DNA from: Sclerotinia nivalis
Lineage: Eukaryota > Ascomycota > Leotiomycetes > Helotiales > Sclerotiniaceae
Reading direction: 5' to 3'
DNA: 64,000 nucleotides
NCBI GenBank assembly: GCA_029531795.1
Contig: JAPEIS010000006.1
Coordinates: forward strand, 1,798,001-1,862,000
This document shows, piece by piece, positions 22,471-34,108 of the stretch (position 1 is the stretch's first letter; each line of letters opens with the position of its first letter). A program made the position numbers and the translations under genes. The notes under the pieces were generated by a model. It was not told the origin of the DNA. It searched no databases and was given only the letters and a program-made list of their open reading frames with translations.

Positions 22471-23905
22471 TTACAATTCCTTCTTTCCGGATTCGGCCAA
22501 CTTCTTCTTTTCCTTAGCCGCTTTTTCTCTCCTGGCAATGACGCCCTCTACACCGATTCCACCGAAAACTAGACCTACACCCATCCATTGTTTACCACCC
22601 AATTTATGACCAAACCATACTACTGATAGTATCATAGTGAGCATTTTGCGGGTAACAGTTATGGTTACTAGGAGGAGAGATGAAAAGGTTGAAAGTGTGT
22701 AGACTATTTTGCATGTTAGTTTTTTTATTTTAAGATTAAGAGGGATTTTGAAGAAGAGGGAATCAGGATATAAGGGGAAAGCATACAGATAAAAACTTGC
22801 CCGACAGCACCACAAGCTGCAAACCCAAGTACATCTCTCCAAACGCTGGGGTGTCTTTGCATAAAAGCCATTGCGCCAGCTAATTCTCCTGCTCCACTTG
22901 CCAAATCCATACCTAGATACTCTCCCAATCCTGTATGAACTAGATATGGTGACAATAACAAATATGAAGTTGTAATCAAAGTGCTCATGATATTATTTGC
23001 ACACATCATTTGTGGTCCTTTGTAAGGTTGGAAGGTTTGGAAGATCCAATCTTGTGTTGTGTTTGTGAGGCCATCAAATAGAAGATTTACGCCCAGGAGC
23101 AAAAGTCCCCATGAAGTGTTGCGATCAGGGTTGAGTGCCGCTTTGCTAGGTTTGGCATGAGGGGAGCCAGCGTGGAGGGTAAAGACTGCGACACCACTTG
23201 TCACGGCAAGGACGACGAGGTATTTGTATAATGGGTAGCGTTTCTGGAAGAGGGTTATGTGCAGGAACATAACGGGTAGCAATTTGCATGACTTGGCGAG
23301 AATGAAGGTTATATAGTCAATATGGGCCAGAGATGCATAGCCAAAAGGGGAAGCGAGTGAGGAGGTAATGGCCACGATGAGAAGGGGAAGGAGAATTCGT
23401 TGACTTGGAAAGATGGGTAGCGTTTTGCTGTTGACGGGAGTGTCGAATCTCAGGTAGATATAGCCTACTGTGGCGGCAAAAACAGATTGTACTGTATTAA
23501 GGAAGACGGGGAATTTGAACTTTTCGGGTGCATTTTCTGGTCCGTATGGAGTAGTGGTAAGTCGTTCTTGAAGGAGTGCCCAAGTAAGACTATACATTCA
23601 TACAATTAGCATTCTTATCTCCTCCAATTGAGACCATTGATAGTCTTCTCTGGCGCTGTCACTCACAAACTGCCGTAAATTCCAGCAACAGCAAAGACCA
23701 ACTGCAGTGCGCCAGCTTCTTTCTGTGTCTTCGCTTTCAACGGCGCATCACTTTTAACCACACCATTCTGTGCCGGCGCATTCCCATTCATTTCCTTATT
23801 CAAATTCCTAGCACTTAAACTTTTTGATCCAGTTGCATCTGATTTACTCGTGTATTCTGAGGATGGTTTGCGACGCAAAGGTTCAGCTTGTTTTGTTCTT
23901 GCCAT
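22471..23905 (-). CDS. HUT1: UDP-galactose/nucleotide-sugar transporter HUT1-like
   Basis: Three exons: 23905-23667, 23589-22787 and 22703-22471, giving 424 residues, usual for HUT1. The first junction restores GIYGSFLTWALLQERLTT, a signature stretch of HUT1/SLC35B1 proteins, and the second gives QVFIFYTLSTFSSLLLVT. About ten hydrophobic segments follow a polar 65-residue N-terminus. The family moves nucleotide sugars (UDP-galactose, UDP-glucose) or nucleotides into the ER lumen for glycosylation and folding. The C-terminus KKEL fits the KKxx ER-retrieval signal, consistent with ER residence. Located head-to-head with the coactosin gene, about 0.8 kb apart. Confidence 0.93.
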
Positions 23906-24734
23906 CTTTCAACAACCCGTTGTTGCAGATGCTGCTGGGAAATCGGAAAGTTCAATTGCAAAGAAAACTAAAGGAGATCCCCAATGATCAAAGCAGACTT
24001 CAAATAGCCAAAGGAAATGGGTATCAAGAAGAGTACTGAAAAGAAAAGAAAGGAGCGAAAATAAAGTACATAAGAAAATATGCAAAGGGTAAATTGATAA
24101 AGATATACTCTGAGTCGTGTCCTACTCAGTATATTTCCAATTGCCAAATGTCCTCAACTTATTTCCCCTTGTAAAGTCCGAGGTTGTAAGTCAAAGTCAA
24201 GGCAAGATGGTGCTACAAGCCACATCTACCAGCCACAATTGATCCTAGAAACTCGAAACCCATGCACAAGCCACATGGTCCCTTTTTATGCTTGTCTGCA
24301 TAACATTGCTCGACTTGAGTTACTCGAGTACTCCATAACTCTATACAAGTATAAAAAAGGCGGTCAGATTTACTGAGACGTGGAATAGTTTCAATCCGCA
24401 ATTGTTCTAGGTAAGTTAGGGAGGGACCCATTAGCTGTCATTTGTTGTTCGTGGGGCTCTCCTTTTTACATTTTCTCCCCGGTGGTTTTTGGTTATTCTG
24501 CTTCGCAATTGAGTTCCAAACTTTCTTCTTTCCTACAAGTAAGGTTGACACTAAACCACCAAAATCTATACTATACTTCAAAACGTCATATTTCCACTAT
24601 CCAGAAGTGCAAATAGCCATCCTCACTTTCACCCCACTATTCTACTTCAACCTCAAGAACCCCATCCAACTCTTCCACCCCGCACAACCATCCTCTCCTC
24701 CTTCTCCCTCAGAACCAAAACCCAATTCCAAAAA
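23906..24734. promoter_or_regulatory. divergent promoter, HUT1 and coactosin genes
   Basis: About 0.8 kb between divergent start codons. The 130 bp before the coactosin start is strongly CT/CA-rich, a usual feature of highly expressed filamentous-fungal promoters and leaders. No separate gene was found. Confidence 0.5.
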
Positions 24735-25175
24735 ATGTCCAACGCAAACTCCCCCGAAATCCTCGCCGCCTACGATGATGTCCGCTCCGACAAATCCCCA
24801 ACCAACTGGCTCATAATATCCTACGCCAAAGCCACCGGCAGCTCTCTCGCCCTTACTGCCACCGGAGGAGGTGGCCTTGCCGAATTACGTGAAAAGTTGG
24901 ACCCTACCCAAGCACAATATGCTTATTTACGTGTGGAATACGCCAACGATAGCGAATCTTCAAGAATTAAATTCGCCTTTATTGTGTGGATTGGGGAACA
25001 GACAAAGGTTATGAGGAAGGCAGGGGTTAGCATTGAGAGTGGTGCGGTCAAGGCCGTTTTGAGTCATCACAGTGTGACAATAGATGCGAGGGGTATGGAG
25101 GATTTGGATCAGGCGGACATAGTAAAGTTGTGCAGGAAGGCAGGGGGTGCAGATTATAATGGTGGCAGAGGATGA
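24735..25175 (+). CDS. Coactosin-like ADF/cofilin-domain protein
   Basis: Intronless frame of 146 residues, the length of a single ADF-homology domain. Recognisable segments are PEILAAYDDVRSDKSPTNWL at the N-terminus, YAYLRVEYANDSESSRIKFA, and FIVWIGEQTKVMRKAGVS, followed by the C-terminal VLSHHSVTIDARG. The order and spacing match coactosin (COTL1) rather than cofilin, which has a different N-terminus and actin-binding helix. Coactosins bind the side of F-actin without severing it. The start ATG lies in a CAAAA-A context (CCAAAAAATGTC), favourable for fungal initiation. Confidence 0.9.
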   Translation: MSNANSPEILAAYDDVRSDKSPTNWLIISYAKATGSSLALTATGGGGLAELREKLDPTQAQYAYLRVEYANDSESSRIKFAFIVWIGEQTKVMRKAGVSIESGAVKAVLSHHSVTIDARGMEDLDQADIVKLCRKAGGADYNGGRG

Positions 25176-26084
25176 TATTTAGGAAGGGAAAGGGGATCGA
25201 AAGTGACAACATTAGAGCAGAGGATGATTTGGAAAGAATGGAAAAGATACCCCAGACCATACATACATTGGAATAGACTACTACAGATTATGGTTTCAAA
25301 GTTTGAAACGTGCAGCACACATGATGATTCGCAGTTGGACTTTTGGATTGGATTTATTTCAGTGTTATTGCATTTATGATATGTAATTGAAGTAAATTCA
25401 TAGTTCCGGATACTCGTATTGTTCTTAGTCTACTCAATGGTCTATCTACTACATTCTCAGAACATATCTGGATGTGTCGATGGGCCCATTTCGTAGTGTG
25501 AGATTAAAGGCCGAGAAGACATAAGGCTATTTGTGATGCGGTCGTATTTGTGATCGAAGGAGCGATGTGGAAAGACGAGTGGGAAAATTGTGTCGAAGGC
25601 AGGTGATTCAACGGGTAATGTGCATATCATGATTTGTAACGTAAGAGAATTATCAGGTCATAGCCGGCATGAATGACGAGATTAGGTCGATTCTCGTTCG
25701 TTCGATTTGGGACGTCGGAAAGCTGAGAGTCGAGATAGGAGGTCGGTATCTCTGGTTGTCGAATGTTAAGGCGAATCATCTGTATCAATAGGAAAATGAC
25801 ATTTGCATCAGGGCAACCCATATGTGCACCATGCAATTGTCAATGACCATAATTTCGTTAAAATTCCACGCCGCAAGAAATGGAAATGTGAAAACGGTAA
25901 AAGGAACTGCTTTTGTGGGGGGGGGGGGAAATGAATAACGGTCCAAGGAAATATTATCAAAGAATCCCAAGGTAGAACCACCATCGCATCAATATCAGCC
26001 TTGCGGCAAGTCAAATCTGGATAGACCTGAGACAAAGCTTGCCTGCCTGAAAAAAAATTGATGTGCTCAAACTGAGCTAGCGAT
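25176..26084. other. intergenic region between convergent genes
   Basis: Between the coactosin and KH-protein stops. It includes a G12 homopolymer at 25917-25928. Frames here are short and unlike known proteins. Confidence 0.5.
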
Positions 26085-27328
26085 TCATTCTTGAGCATTG
26101 CCCTGACTGCGGCGTTGCTTCTCGGCCTCAAGGTTCTCATAGAGAAGGTAGAGAGCCGAGTCATTAGCCTTAGCAGTGCCCATAATGGTGAACATGCGCT
26201 CTCCAGTCTCATCGTGAGGAGACTAAGTTACATGTCAGCACAGATATCTTAGGAGGTGGAGTTATGAACCCTTCTGGGATAGAAAATTCTTACCTTAGCG
26301 ATGGAGATGCGAGCTCCAGAAGTCTTTCTAATCTCACTGATCTTGGTGCCAGCCCGACCAATGATACATCCAACCATGTCAGATGGAATGCTGATGTTTT
26401 GGGTCTGAAGTTCTTCTCCATTCTCATCGTGGGTGGGTGGCCCACGTTGAGCAGCATCTGAGTCGGAGCGGCGGTTATATGATCGTGGAGCACTCTCACT
26501 GAAATCGGCTCCATTTCCAGTGCGCATAACACGTGAGCTGCCATATTCGCGACCAGTTCCTCCGAGATTGCCTTGAGATATACCACCCGAGCCACCAGTT
26601 TGAGTGCGAACAACAGGGTTATACAAAACAGTACCGGTGCCTCTTGCCCAGTCATCTACCAAGCACTTGCAGATTTCCCAGACAGCTTTTTGGATTCCTT
26701 CGGGGTTACCCTGAACTTCCACAATACGTTCGGTCGATTGTGGGAGCATATCTTTTTGTGCGACCATGCGAACGCCAGAAACATCCTGGATATGCTTGAT
26801 CTTGAGTCCCAGTCGGCCGATGATGGTGCCCATTTGGTTGTGGGAGATCAACAACTTGATTGCTAGGTGAGAAGGTTAGATAAAGAGTTGATATGCCAGA
26901 TATAATGTTTTCAACTTACGATGAGTGCCATTGTTAGATACAACTCCACCCATTCCCATTTGTGGTGCGCCCTCTAATAAAGCTTTCGCAACGATGGAGT
27001 AAGCTCTTGAAATAGAATCGCATCCACCTGAGATGGTCAAGACACGGTCATGAACACCTTGGACAACCTTGCTGACACCGGCTTTCACACCAGTCTCGTC
27101 ACGAAGGTCGGCGACATTCTTGCCACCTTTGCCGATGATGACACCAGCTTCCTTTGAAGAAACAATAGCTCTCAATGTGAGTTGAGACTCTGCATATTCT
27201 TCATCGGTTTTTGGGAGGGGTTCGCCATCGGGGCCGAGGCGAGCCTCATCGTTGACTTGTAAGCGATCCATGGAATCAGTGAGCTCATCACCATTAGGAG
27301 CATTGTCGCGATTATCTTGAGAAGACAT
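26085..27328 (-). CDS. Three-KH-domain RNA-binding protein (PCBP/Rnc1/Pbp2-like)
   Basis: Three exons: 27328-26920, 26862-26294 and 26222-26085, giving 371 residues. KH domain 1 has GVIIGKGGKNVADLRDETG, KH2 has IKLLISHNQMGTIIGRLG with its first strand completed by the intron-1 junction, and KH3 has SDMVGCIIGRAGTKISEIR. Each contains the GxxG loop that grips four bases of single-stranded RNA or DNA. The layout, two KH domains close together and a third after a Gly/Ser/Arg linker, matches the poly(C)-binding group, including fission yeast Rnc1 and budding yeast Pbp2/Hek2, which control mRNA stability and localisation. The last exon completes KH3 (GERMFTIMGTAKANDSALYL). The N-terminal 45 residues are acidic and disordered. 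Confidence 0.92.
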
Positions 27329-28538
27329 TTTGTATTTGTTTCGGATTCAACTTCTAAATATAGAAACTTGAATGAGGTGACGTTGAATAGATCTGGTTGA
27401 TGGAAGTTAGATTTTGAGGTTTGTAGTTGTAAGATTGAATGATTCACAATCCGAAGACAATGACATATGCTACTATCGGAATGCGATAGTGAATGCGCCG
27501 GTGGAATGCAATGCAAACTCGAACATTGCAACTTTGGAAAGAGAACAGGATTTAATTTATGAGCATACCTTGATTGTGAATATCAAGAAAGAGACAAGTT
27601 ATGAGAGTGGGCTTTGTGTGAACAGTCGAGGTGTGTTATCGCAAAGATAAAGGAGGATGAAGGGTTGACCCGAGTGATTCGACGAGGGAAAGGATTTTAG
27701 ATGGTGGGTTGTGGTTAAAGGTTAGGTTGGGAGTTGAGGAGTAAAAAGGAACGAAGAGGGGAGAGGAAGAAGAGGAGGAGGGAGGTGATATTCTCTTTGA
27801 AAAGAAGTCGATCTTTGTGGAGGGAGAGGAAATGGCTGGTCAAGGTGGAAAGTGCTTTTCCTTTTTTTACTGGAAAGGTTTTGACGCTAATTATTGGAGG
27901 GCGGGGTTCTAAATTGATTAGAATACACCTACCGTGTCTCTAATAGTGGGGGTGGTACACTCCATCTAAATAAAAACCATGTCCTTGGATCAACTGTATG
28001 AAATACAATTCATGAAGGGGATTGTATATCAAAAGTTCTTCAATAAGATAAAGCTTGTTACTCGGGTAGTATTTTATATATTATTAGTAAAATATATTGT
28101 ATTTACTATAAAATAAGTATAACTAACAACATCATTTAGAGTTCCTTATATCGAAATATCTCTATTAATATTGGAAAATAAATATTTTCATTTATATCAT
28201 TGATACATTTCAGCTTTGTTATATTTCAAAAGATCTTTAATAAGATCAGAGCTGACAATATATCATCCGTATCAATGGTTCCTAGTATATACTACACCCC
28301 GAGTTCTCAAATCAAGGCAAAAACTTTTGAACTAAGACTCGATGGGATGTGATACTTCCGTCTACATAAAGGGCTGCTTCATGCGGGAGTTGCTGCTGAC
28401 GTACAAAGGATTTACATATATGCTCTACATGACTCCTATCTATGGTAAAATAGAAATCAAAGACAGTAGGTATGAAGAGGATGAGAAAATTGAGTTGGGA
28501 ACTTCGTAAATTCGTTATCATATAAAACAAATTCTATA
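27329..28538. other. intergenic region with AT-rich island
   Basis: The first part is the KH-protein promoter and leader, with purine-rich stretches around 27730-27830. From about 27990 to 28300 the sequence becomes very AT-rich, with near-palindromic TATATTA/AATATA runs and no coding potential, unlike the flanking DNA. This looks like a decayed repeat, but no family could be named. Confidence 0.45.
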
Positions 28539-28830
28539 TTAATTGGCTCTTATGGCCATCACCGCCTTATCTACAATGCCGGTCCATATCGCTTCGATGA
28601 CATTCATTATATCTGGGCTGTGCAAATCCGGAGGAATTTCCTGGGTCAATTACAAAATATGGTGGGTAACCATTTTTTGAACGGTGTTACTCGAGAACCC
28701 TGGACGAATTGGAGGCTTCTTGCATGTTCGCGTATACCTGCATTGCCAGCTTGCAGTAGTGTTCTGCTATCCGACGTTCAAAAGAGGTCAGGCTCGCAGC
28801 TGCTTTGAGGAGATCACTTCATTCGCCCCT
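28539..28830 (-). pseudogene. Unrecognised gene remnant (C-terminal fragment)
   Basis: Two minus-strand stretches read like real protein: one around 28830-28700 containing SLTSFERRIAEHYCKLAMQV, and one ending at 28539 containing PDLHSPDIMNVIEAIWTGIV. They are separated by about 65 nt that could be an intron (ending TTGACCCAG) but the donor phase is not clean. No start codon or upstream exons are visible, because the TBC gene 3' end follows. It may be the remnant of a larger gene, perhaps left by a rearrangement near the AT-rich island. The family is not recognised. Confidence 0.25.
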
Positions 28831-28972
28831 TTTCTATCACATTTTGTAGATGGCTTGTAACAAGTGATCGTGCCAATGCCCAGTCGTGATTCGTGGATTG
28901 ATAAATTTGCCTTTATTAAAGGTCTGAATAACGAAGTGTGGTCTTGGATGGACAAATGAGATAAGAATCACA

Positions 28973-31558
28973 CTATTCTTCTGTATGCTCATTCGACTTT
29001 TTCTCCTCCATTCGTTTCAATATTCCAAGCTTGAAGGCTTCTTCGGTATTGAGTAAAGAAGATTTTGGTAATGGAAGTTGAAAGTCGCCATCGTCTTCAC
29101 CAAACAGAAATGCCGCCTTTTCCCGACCTCCTGACGTGGGCCGCTTTCCAGATCTCAAAAATGGAGAAGAGGACTTTGGAGGCGATGGTTTGTTAGTGGG
29201 AATAGATGCTTGATCCGGTTCTAACATCCAAGAGAAGGATGATTGAGCAATGGTGGATCTGGTCGGAATTGGTGCTTCGGGCCGTTCGGATATCGCAGAT
29301 CTCATACCCTCCCCTTCCACATTGGGTTGAATGATTACAAGCGGTTCAGCGGGGTAAGGGTCCTTTACGTCCGTTGAAGTTTGACTGATGTCAGGTATCG
29401 ATACAGAGGGCATGTCTAGGTCATCTGCCTTCTCTGTCAGGACCTTTCCCGAGTCCGGAGTTATGCTAGATGATTCTGGTAGAGTTGTCTGCACATGATC
29501 TGAAATTGGTGGCAATAGCACTTTCGGTATATCTGCTTCTTGTATAGCAGGTTCACTTCTGTCATCGATATTTGGTGACGGGATTGGAAGTGGCATGGTA
29601 GAGTCTTCCAAGTATACTCTCACGAAATCAACTTTCGCGATGGCTATGTCTATTGCCTCGATGTACTTCTCCCGGTCAGTTTCTTGTGACACAGAAACGG
29701 ATCTCAGATCTTTCATTGCGTGATCTAGCATGACTGCTAGTTGTCTATTTCTTTCATTCATTGTTGCCATGATGGCAGTTGACGCAGGGACTACACGCCC
29801 ATCGTCAAGGGACCACCGTGAAGCACCAGTGGCCCTTCTAGAGGAATTAATACTTCGTGGAGTTTGTAGTCCTTGCATATTTTTCTTGACCTCTTCCATT
29901 GCATCGCGTACAGCTTGGTTGATGCCGAGGCGCTCTCCCCTATTATACACTCCTTTTGCGGCACCCGCAGCCCCATGGATTAACGCCTCAACCCCGCCTT
30001 GTTGTTGTAAGAACCGAGTAGGAGTAGTTAATGACGATCTATTCCGCATGAGTATCTGTCTAGGGCTGAGACTTCCTTCAAGAGGAGTGCCAGGTGGCGT
30101 TGACGATTTATCTCGCTGTGGGGATCTACCACTATATTTATGGATTACCTGAGAGCCTCCAGTAGCATTGAAATTATCTCGCAGGAAAATGGCATCATCG
30201 ACCAATGTTGGAGGATTTTGGGGGCAGTCATATTTGAGTAATAACATGAGGGCCATTGAGTAATTCGACTCCATTACTAATTTATCAGATTAGCCGTGTA
30301 TACCAATATTTAAAGCTGAATCGCCTACGTTGCCAATGGATCCGAAGTAGCATCGCTACACAGATAAGATCTACAAGATCTAGTTCTGGATCTTCCGCGA
30401 AAAGAATATCCCATACTGCTAATAGATCATCAAAAGGAAACTCTCTTCCAAAAAGTAATCTAATCCAACGTCTACATGAATCGTCAAGAGGTGAACAATA
30501 AAAGAGCTTAACGGGTGTTTTTGCTTACATCAAAAATATCTGTGGTAATATTTCAATGTCTGTAAGATGCTTGGCTAGTTGCGGATCCAGACGAGCCAGG
30601 TACACTTCATGGATTCGCTTACTCCTTTCAACAATAGGAGAAGCGCCGTTTTGAGGTGTTCCAATACCATTTTGAGGAGTCTTTTGACCGGGGTCACCCA
30701 ATTCGTAGAACGATTTAGCCGATCTCATTACTAGGGATAAGAGAGTGAAGGCATCATGCTCGATGAATCTACGATCCAAGCATTGCTTCAAAATTGAGTC
30801 TGATGAACTTGTTTCAGATTCGGCTGTGTCACCATTAATGTCTCCAGGATCAATAGAATCTCGCTCCACTACCCATAGGATAGGAGCCAGTATCTCATGC
30901 ATGCCCTGCCGATAACCTACATCCTGATTGATTTTGCAAAAAACAAACAACACATCTAACATAAACCGCTGCGTGTCGGCTTGACGGAAGTATGGTTCTT
31001 CTGGCATACATCTTTCGATATCCTGAAATATTTCGGCACGAATCTCTTCATCTCTCCGAAGGGTATTCCATGGCGACTTAAAGTCTCTCAGCATACTTGG
31101 ACAAGATTTACAAACCAATCGAATGCGAGAGTAAAAGAACTCACGTGCTCATCATCATCCAAAGGGTCTAATGAAGATCCTAAATCATTTGGGTGTTCGA
31201 TAAATCTCAAAAAATGTTTTCTTAAAGAAGTATAAGCGCTTCGTGAATCCTCAAGCCCGCGTGTCCAACTCGTGATCTCTGTACTTTGAAACAACAAGAA
31301 TGTCTATAGAAATGTTACTCAAAAGTAGACGGAAATGAAACTTAAACCTTACCTTCCAACAGACGGATCGCAACCCGCCTTTGCAAGGGTTATCTTCTCC
31401 GTCGATTCTCACCGATTTCTTGAGTTCGATAAGGCTTGATGCGGACTTGATCGTCACCTGCCATCTTCTTCTTTTCTCACTCTTTTATTAGAACAATAAC
31501 GAGCAGAAAAACGATAACATTCCATATTTCCTTACCTGGAATCTTCCAACGACCTCAT
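28973..31558 (-). CDS. TBC-domain Rab GTPase-activating protein, TBC1D5-like
   Basis: Six exons: 31558-31536, 31464-31353, 31303-31145, 31076-30529, 30471-30329 and 30276-28973, giving 762 residues with every phase consistent. The TBC domain begins with GLRSVCWK (exon 2), continues with WTRGLEDSRSAYTSLRKHF, the split SPWNTLRRDEEIRAEIFQDI, then DVGYRQGMHEILAPILWV (the YRQGMxE motif), and WIRLLFGREFPFDDLLAVWD. Exon 6 opens with MESNYSMALMLLLKY and then becomes disordered and Ser/Pro-rich. The catalytic Arg of the arginine finger is not clearly assigned: in TBC proteins it is in IxxDxxR, and here IFQDIERCMPE supplies it. The closest layout is TBC1D5, a retromer-linked GAP for Rab7. The exon-2 acceptor is a run of AAG triplets. 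Confidence 0.9.
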
Positions 31559-32171
31559 TACTACAAGCAGTGATGATGTCTGAAAGGGAGGTTTGACAAT
31601 GATCCTATTTAAATCATGGATAGTGGGGGAAGTGTTGGAGGGGTGATCACTGACTGCTTCTGGAGTTGAGAACTGAGCCTTGTTTTTGTCCAACCTTCGG
31701 ATTTAAGCCATGTTTGTTTAGCTTCAGTTTCACCCAATGCGTACCAATCAAACACTATCAAGTGTCTCAGCCTCGCTGTCAGCCTTCCTTAATAAGATAC
31801 TATCTGGGCAAGGTACCGGTTATTGTATCTCGTACTCCTTCATGCACTCCAACAGTTACTCTCCGCAAGTTGCACTCATTTTCTGTTCAGAGAAAGTATC
31901 TATATTATTTTAAGATGAAGCTCACATAAGAATAGTCTATAAATAAGTAAGTCTGTTATTTCATGCAAGTGGCGTTTGAATAAAGAAGATATATATATCA
32001 GAGACCGGTTATCTTATTCTGGATCAATTGTCTCAAGCACCGCGAAATCAATTCTACCTCGACATTATTATCTATCGAGCGCCGATACACAATTCTTGGA
32101 AAGATAAAGACTCCAAATAACTTGGAAGTACTGATACTTACGAATCCGATGAAGTTGCCCTTTCCACAGCC
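31559..32171. promoter_or_regulatory. divergent promoter, TBC gene and ear-motif protein gene
   Basis: About 0.6 kb between divergent starts. No gene is supported; it presumably holds both promoters and leaders. Confidence 0.45.
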
Positions 32172-33884
32172 ATGTCTTCCGATCTTCTCGCCGAATTTGA
32201 TACATTCTATAAATCACCTCAAGATACTCAACCACAAGCTAGCAAGAGTTTCTCATTTTTCGATGGTGCAACCCCTAGTAGCCAACTAGGACAGGCACAG
32301 TCAAAACAGCAACCTGCGAAAACTGCGAAGCAAAATGATGATATATGGGGGGATTTGAACAGCTTCAGGAGTCCAATGACTCCAGCACAAGGTGGAACTC
32401 CCCAAGAAGATTTATGGGGCTCTTTTGGCATAACAGCTACACCCCCGAGGCCATCCATCAATGTAGCAAAGCCGAATCACCAGGGAGGAAACATATTCAA
32501 AAATGATACTGTTCAACCAAACCCTGGAATAGTGCGCAGGTCCACCTTTGACCTTATCAACAATAATGTTCATGATATGCCAGAGCCTCCAGCTACGTCA
32601 AATAACCATATGGGCTATTCAAATCCTCGACCAACGCTACCACCATCTAAGGGTTCGTCGGGTGGAGAAATTCTGTTTGATGCGGACCAAGAAAGGGATG
32701 AAGATGATGAATTTGGGGATTTTGAAAGTGTTACTCCTTCTGCGTCCCAAACTTCACCTCCACGACCCCTGGACGACTTTTTCAATTCAATGACCATCAA
32801 TACAGAGCCATTGAAGAAGTCTCCTGATGTCATGACAAAGTCGCCGAATCTCAATACTTCATTGCCATACCCACAAGCACCCAAATCACCATCATTCCAA
32901 CAAAGAAATCCATTTCCCAAGGTAGCTCTTGCTACCCAGCAAGTCAAACAAATCGCCAAAACCAAGATTGGGGATAAACCTAAATCTGCTTCTCCTTTAA
33001 CAGCTTGGCCATCCTATGACGAGAAGGCTCCCAAAGCAGCACCTTATGTTGACTCACCTGCCATACCTTCCATTGTCCAAGACATAGATGATGACTGGGG
33101 CGACTTCTCTGATCTTCCAGCTGAATCCCCTGCAATAACTAGCACAAAACCAAACTCCGGAGTAGCAGCTAATGCTTGGGACTGGGATGCCGTCGATAAA
33201 GTCACCGATCCTACTCCAGCAGAGCCTGATCTTCCACCTCCCACCAATATTCCACCTCCCTCCATTCTCTTAACCCTTTTCCCCCAGCTCTTCGATCTCC
33301 CTCAATCCTCTCTCTTCAAAGCCGTAGCCAACCAGCCCTTCTCTCTGAAAAATCGCATCATGTCCGACCCCTCCACCATCAGCTTTCTCCGGGCCTATCT
33401 TCTCATAGCCACCGTCGCAGCGCATATCATCGCGGGACGCAAATTCCGCTGGAAGCGCGATACTCATCTCTCGCAGGGTATGAGTATTGGCCCTGCGGGC
33501 GGTAAAGGTGGCATGAAACTAACCGGCGTCGACAAAGCGGAAATCGCTCGTGAAGATCGCGAGGCCGCCGAGATGATCCGTGTATGGAAAGAACAATTAG
33601 GTCGACTTCGCTCAGCTGTAGCTGTAGCCAATACAAGTCTTAAAGATGTATCAAAACATCTGGCGATCCCGGAAATAGGGGATACAATGCATGTAAAGAA
33701 TCAAGAAGGGGGATTAACGGCACCAAAAGCGTGTGTGATTTGTGGGTTAAAGAGAGAAGAAAGAGTGACGAGGGTAGATGTTAAAGTTGAGGATAGCTTT
33801 GGGGAATGGTGGATTGAACATTGGGGACATAGGTTGTGTAGGAATTTTTGGCAGGAACATGAGGGGAAGTTGAAATTTAGATGA
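32172..33884 (+). CDS. Disordered protein with clathrin-adaptor ear-type motifs
   Basis: Intronless frame of 570 residues. The N-terminal two thirds are disordered and carry repeated acidic-aromatic motifs: DDIWGDL (~57), EDLWGSFG (~80), EDDEFGDFE (~178) and DDDWGDFSDL (~305). FGDF and WGDF surrounded by acids match peptide ligands of the AP-1 gamma and GGA ear domains and resemble aftiphilin and yeast Laa2. From about residue 365 the chain becomes ordered: a helical stretch (PPSILLTLFPQLFDLPQSSL) and a C-terminal part with CVICGLKREERV and a Trp-rich WWIEHWGHRLC. Fungal homologues are, from memory, often labelled ppk6 kinase, but no kinase domain is visible. A role in clathrin-adaptor traffic is inference from motifs. 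Confidence 0.8.
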   Translation: MSSDLLAEFDTFYKSPQDTQPQASKSFSFFDGATPSSQLGQAQSKQQPAKTAKQNDDIWGDLNSFRSPMTPAQGGTPQEDLWGSFGITATPPRPSINVAKPNHQGGNIFKNDTVQPNPGIVRRSTFDLINNNVHDMPEPPATSNNHMGYSNPRPTLPPSKGSSGGEILFDADQERDEDDEFGDFESVTPSASQTSPPRPLDDFFNSMTINTEPLKKSPDVMTKSPNLNTSLPYPQAPKSPSFQQRNPFPKVALATQQVKQIAKTKIGDKPKSASPLTAWPSYDEKAPKAAPYVDSPAIPSIVQDIDDDWGDFSDLPAESPAITSTKPNSGVAANAWDWDAVDKVTDPTPAEPDLPPPTNIPPPSILLTLFPQLFDLPQSSLFKAVANQPFSLKNRIMSDPSTISFLRAYLLIATVAAHIIAGRKFRWKRDTHLSQGMSIGPAGGKGGMKLTGVDKAEIAREDREAAEMIRVWKEQLGRLRSAVAVANTSLKDVSKHLAIPEIGDTMHVKNQEGGLTAPKACVICGLKREERVTRVDVKVEDSFGEWWIEHWGHRLCRNFWQEHEGKLKFR

Positions 33885-34108
33885 TGAGGTATAGTCTTTT
33901 AAGTACAAGTGTCAAATCACCTCACATCATTGAAATGTACAGCACTTCACACAAACATATACAAACAGCAGCGCCAAAAGAAACTTCAGAATTATACAAA
34001 GACAAAACATATATATATAATTAACTTACCACTCTACATCACACATACCAGCATCCTACCAAATAACATTTATTTACCCTAATCTCCTCCTCTCCTCCCT
34101 TTCTCCCC

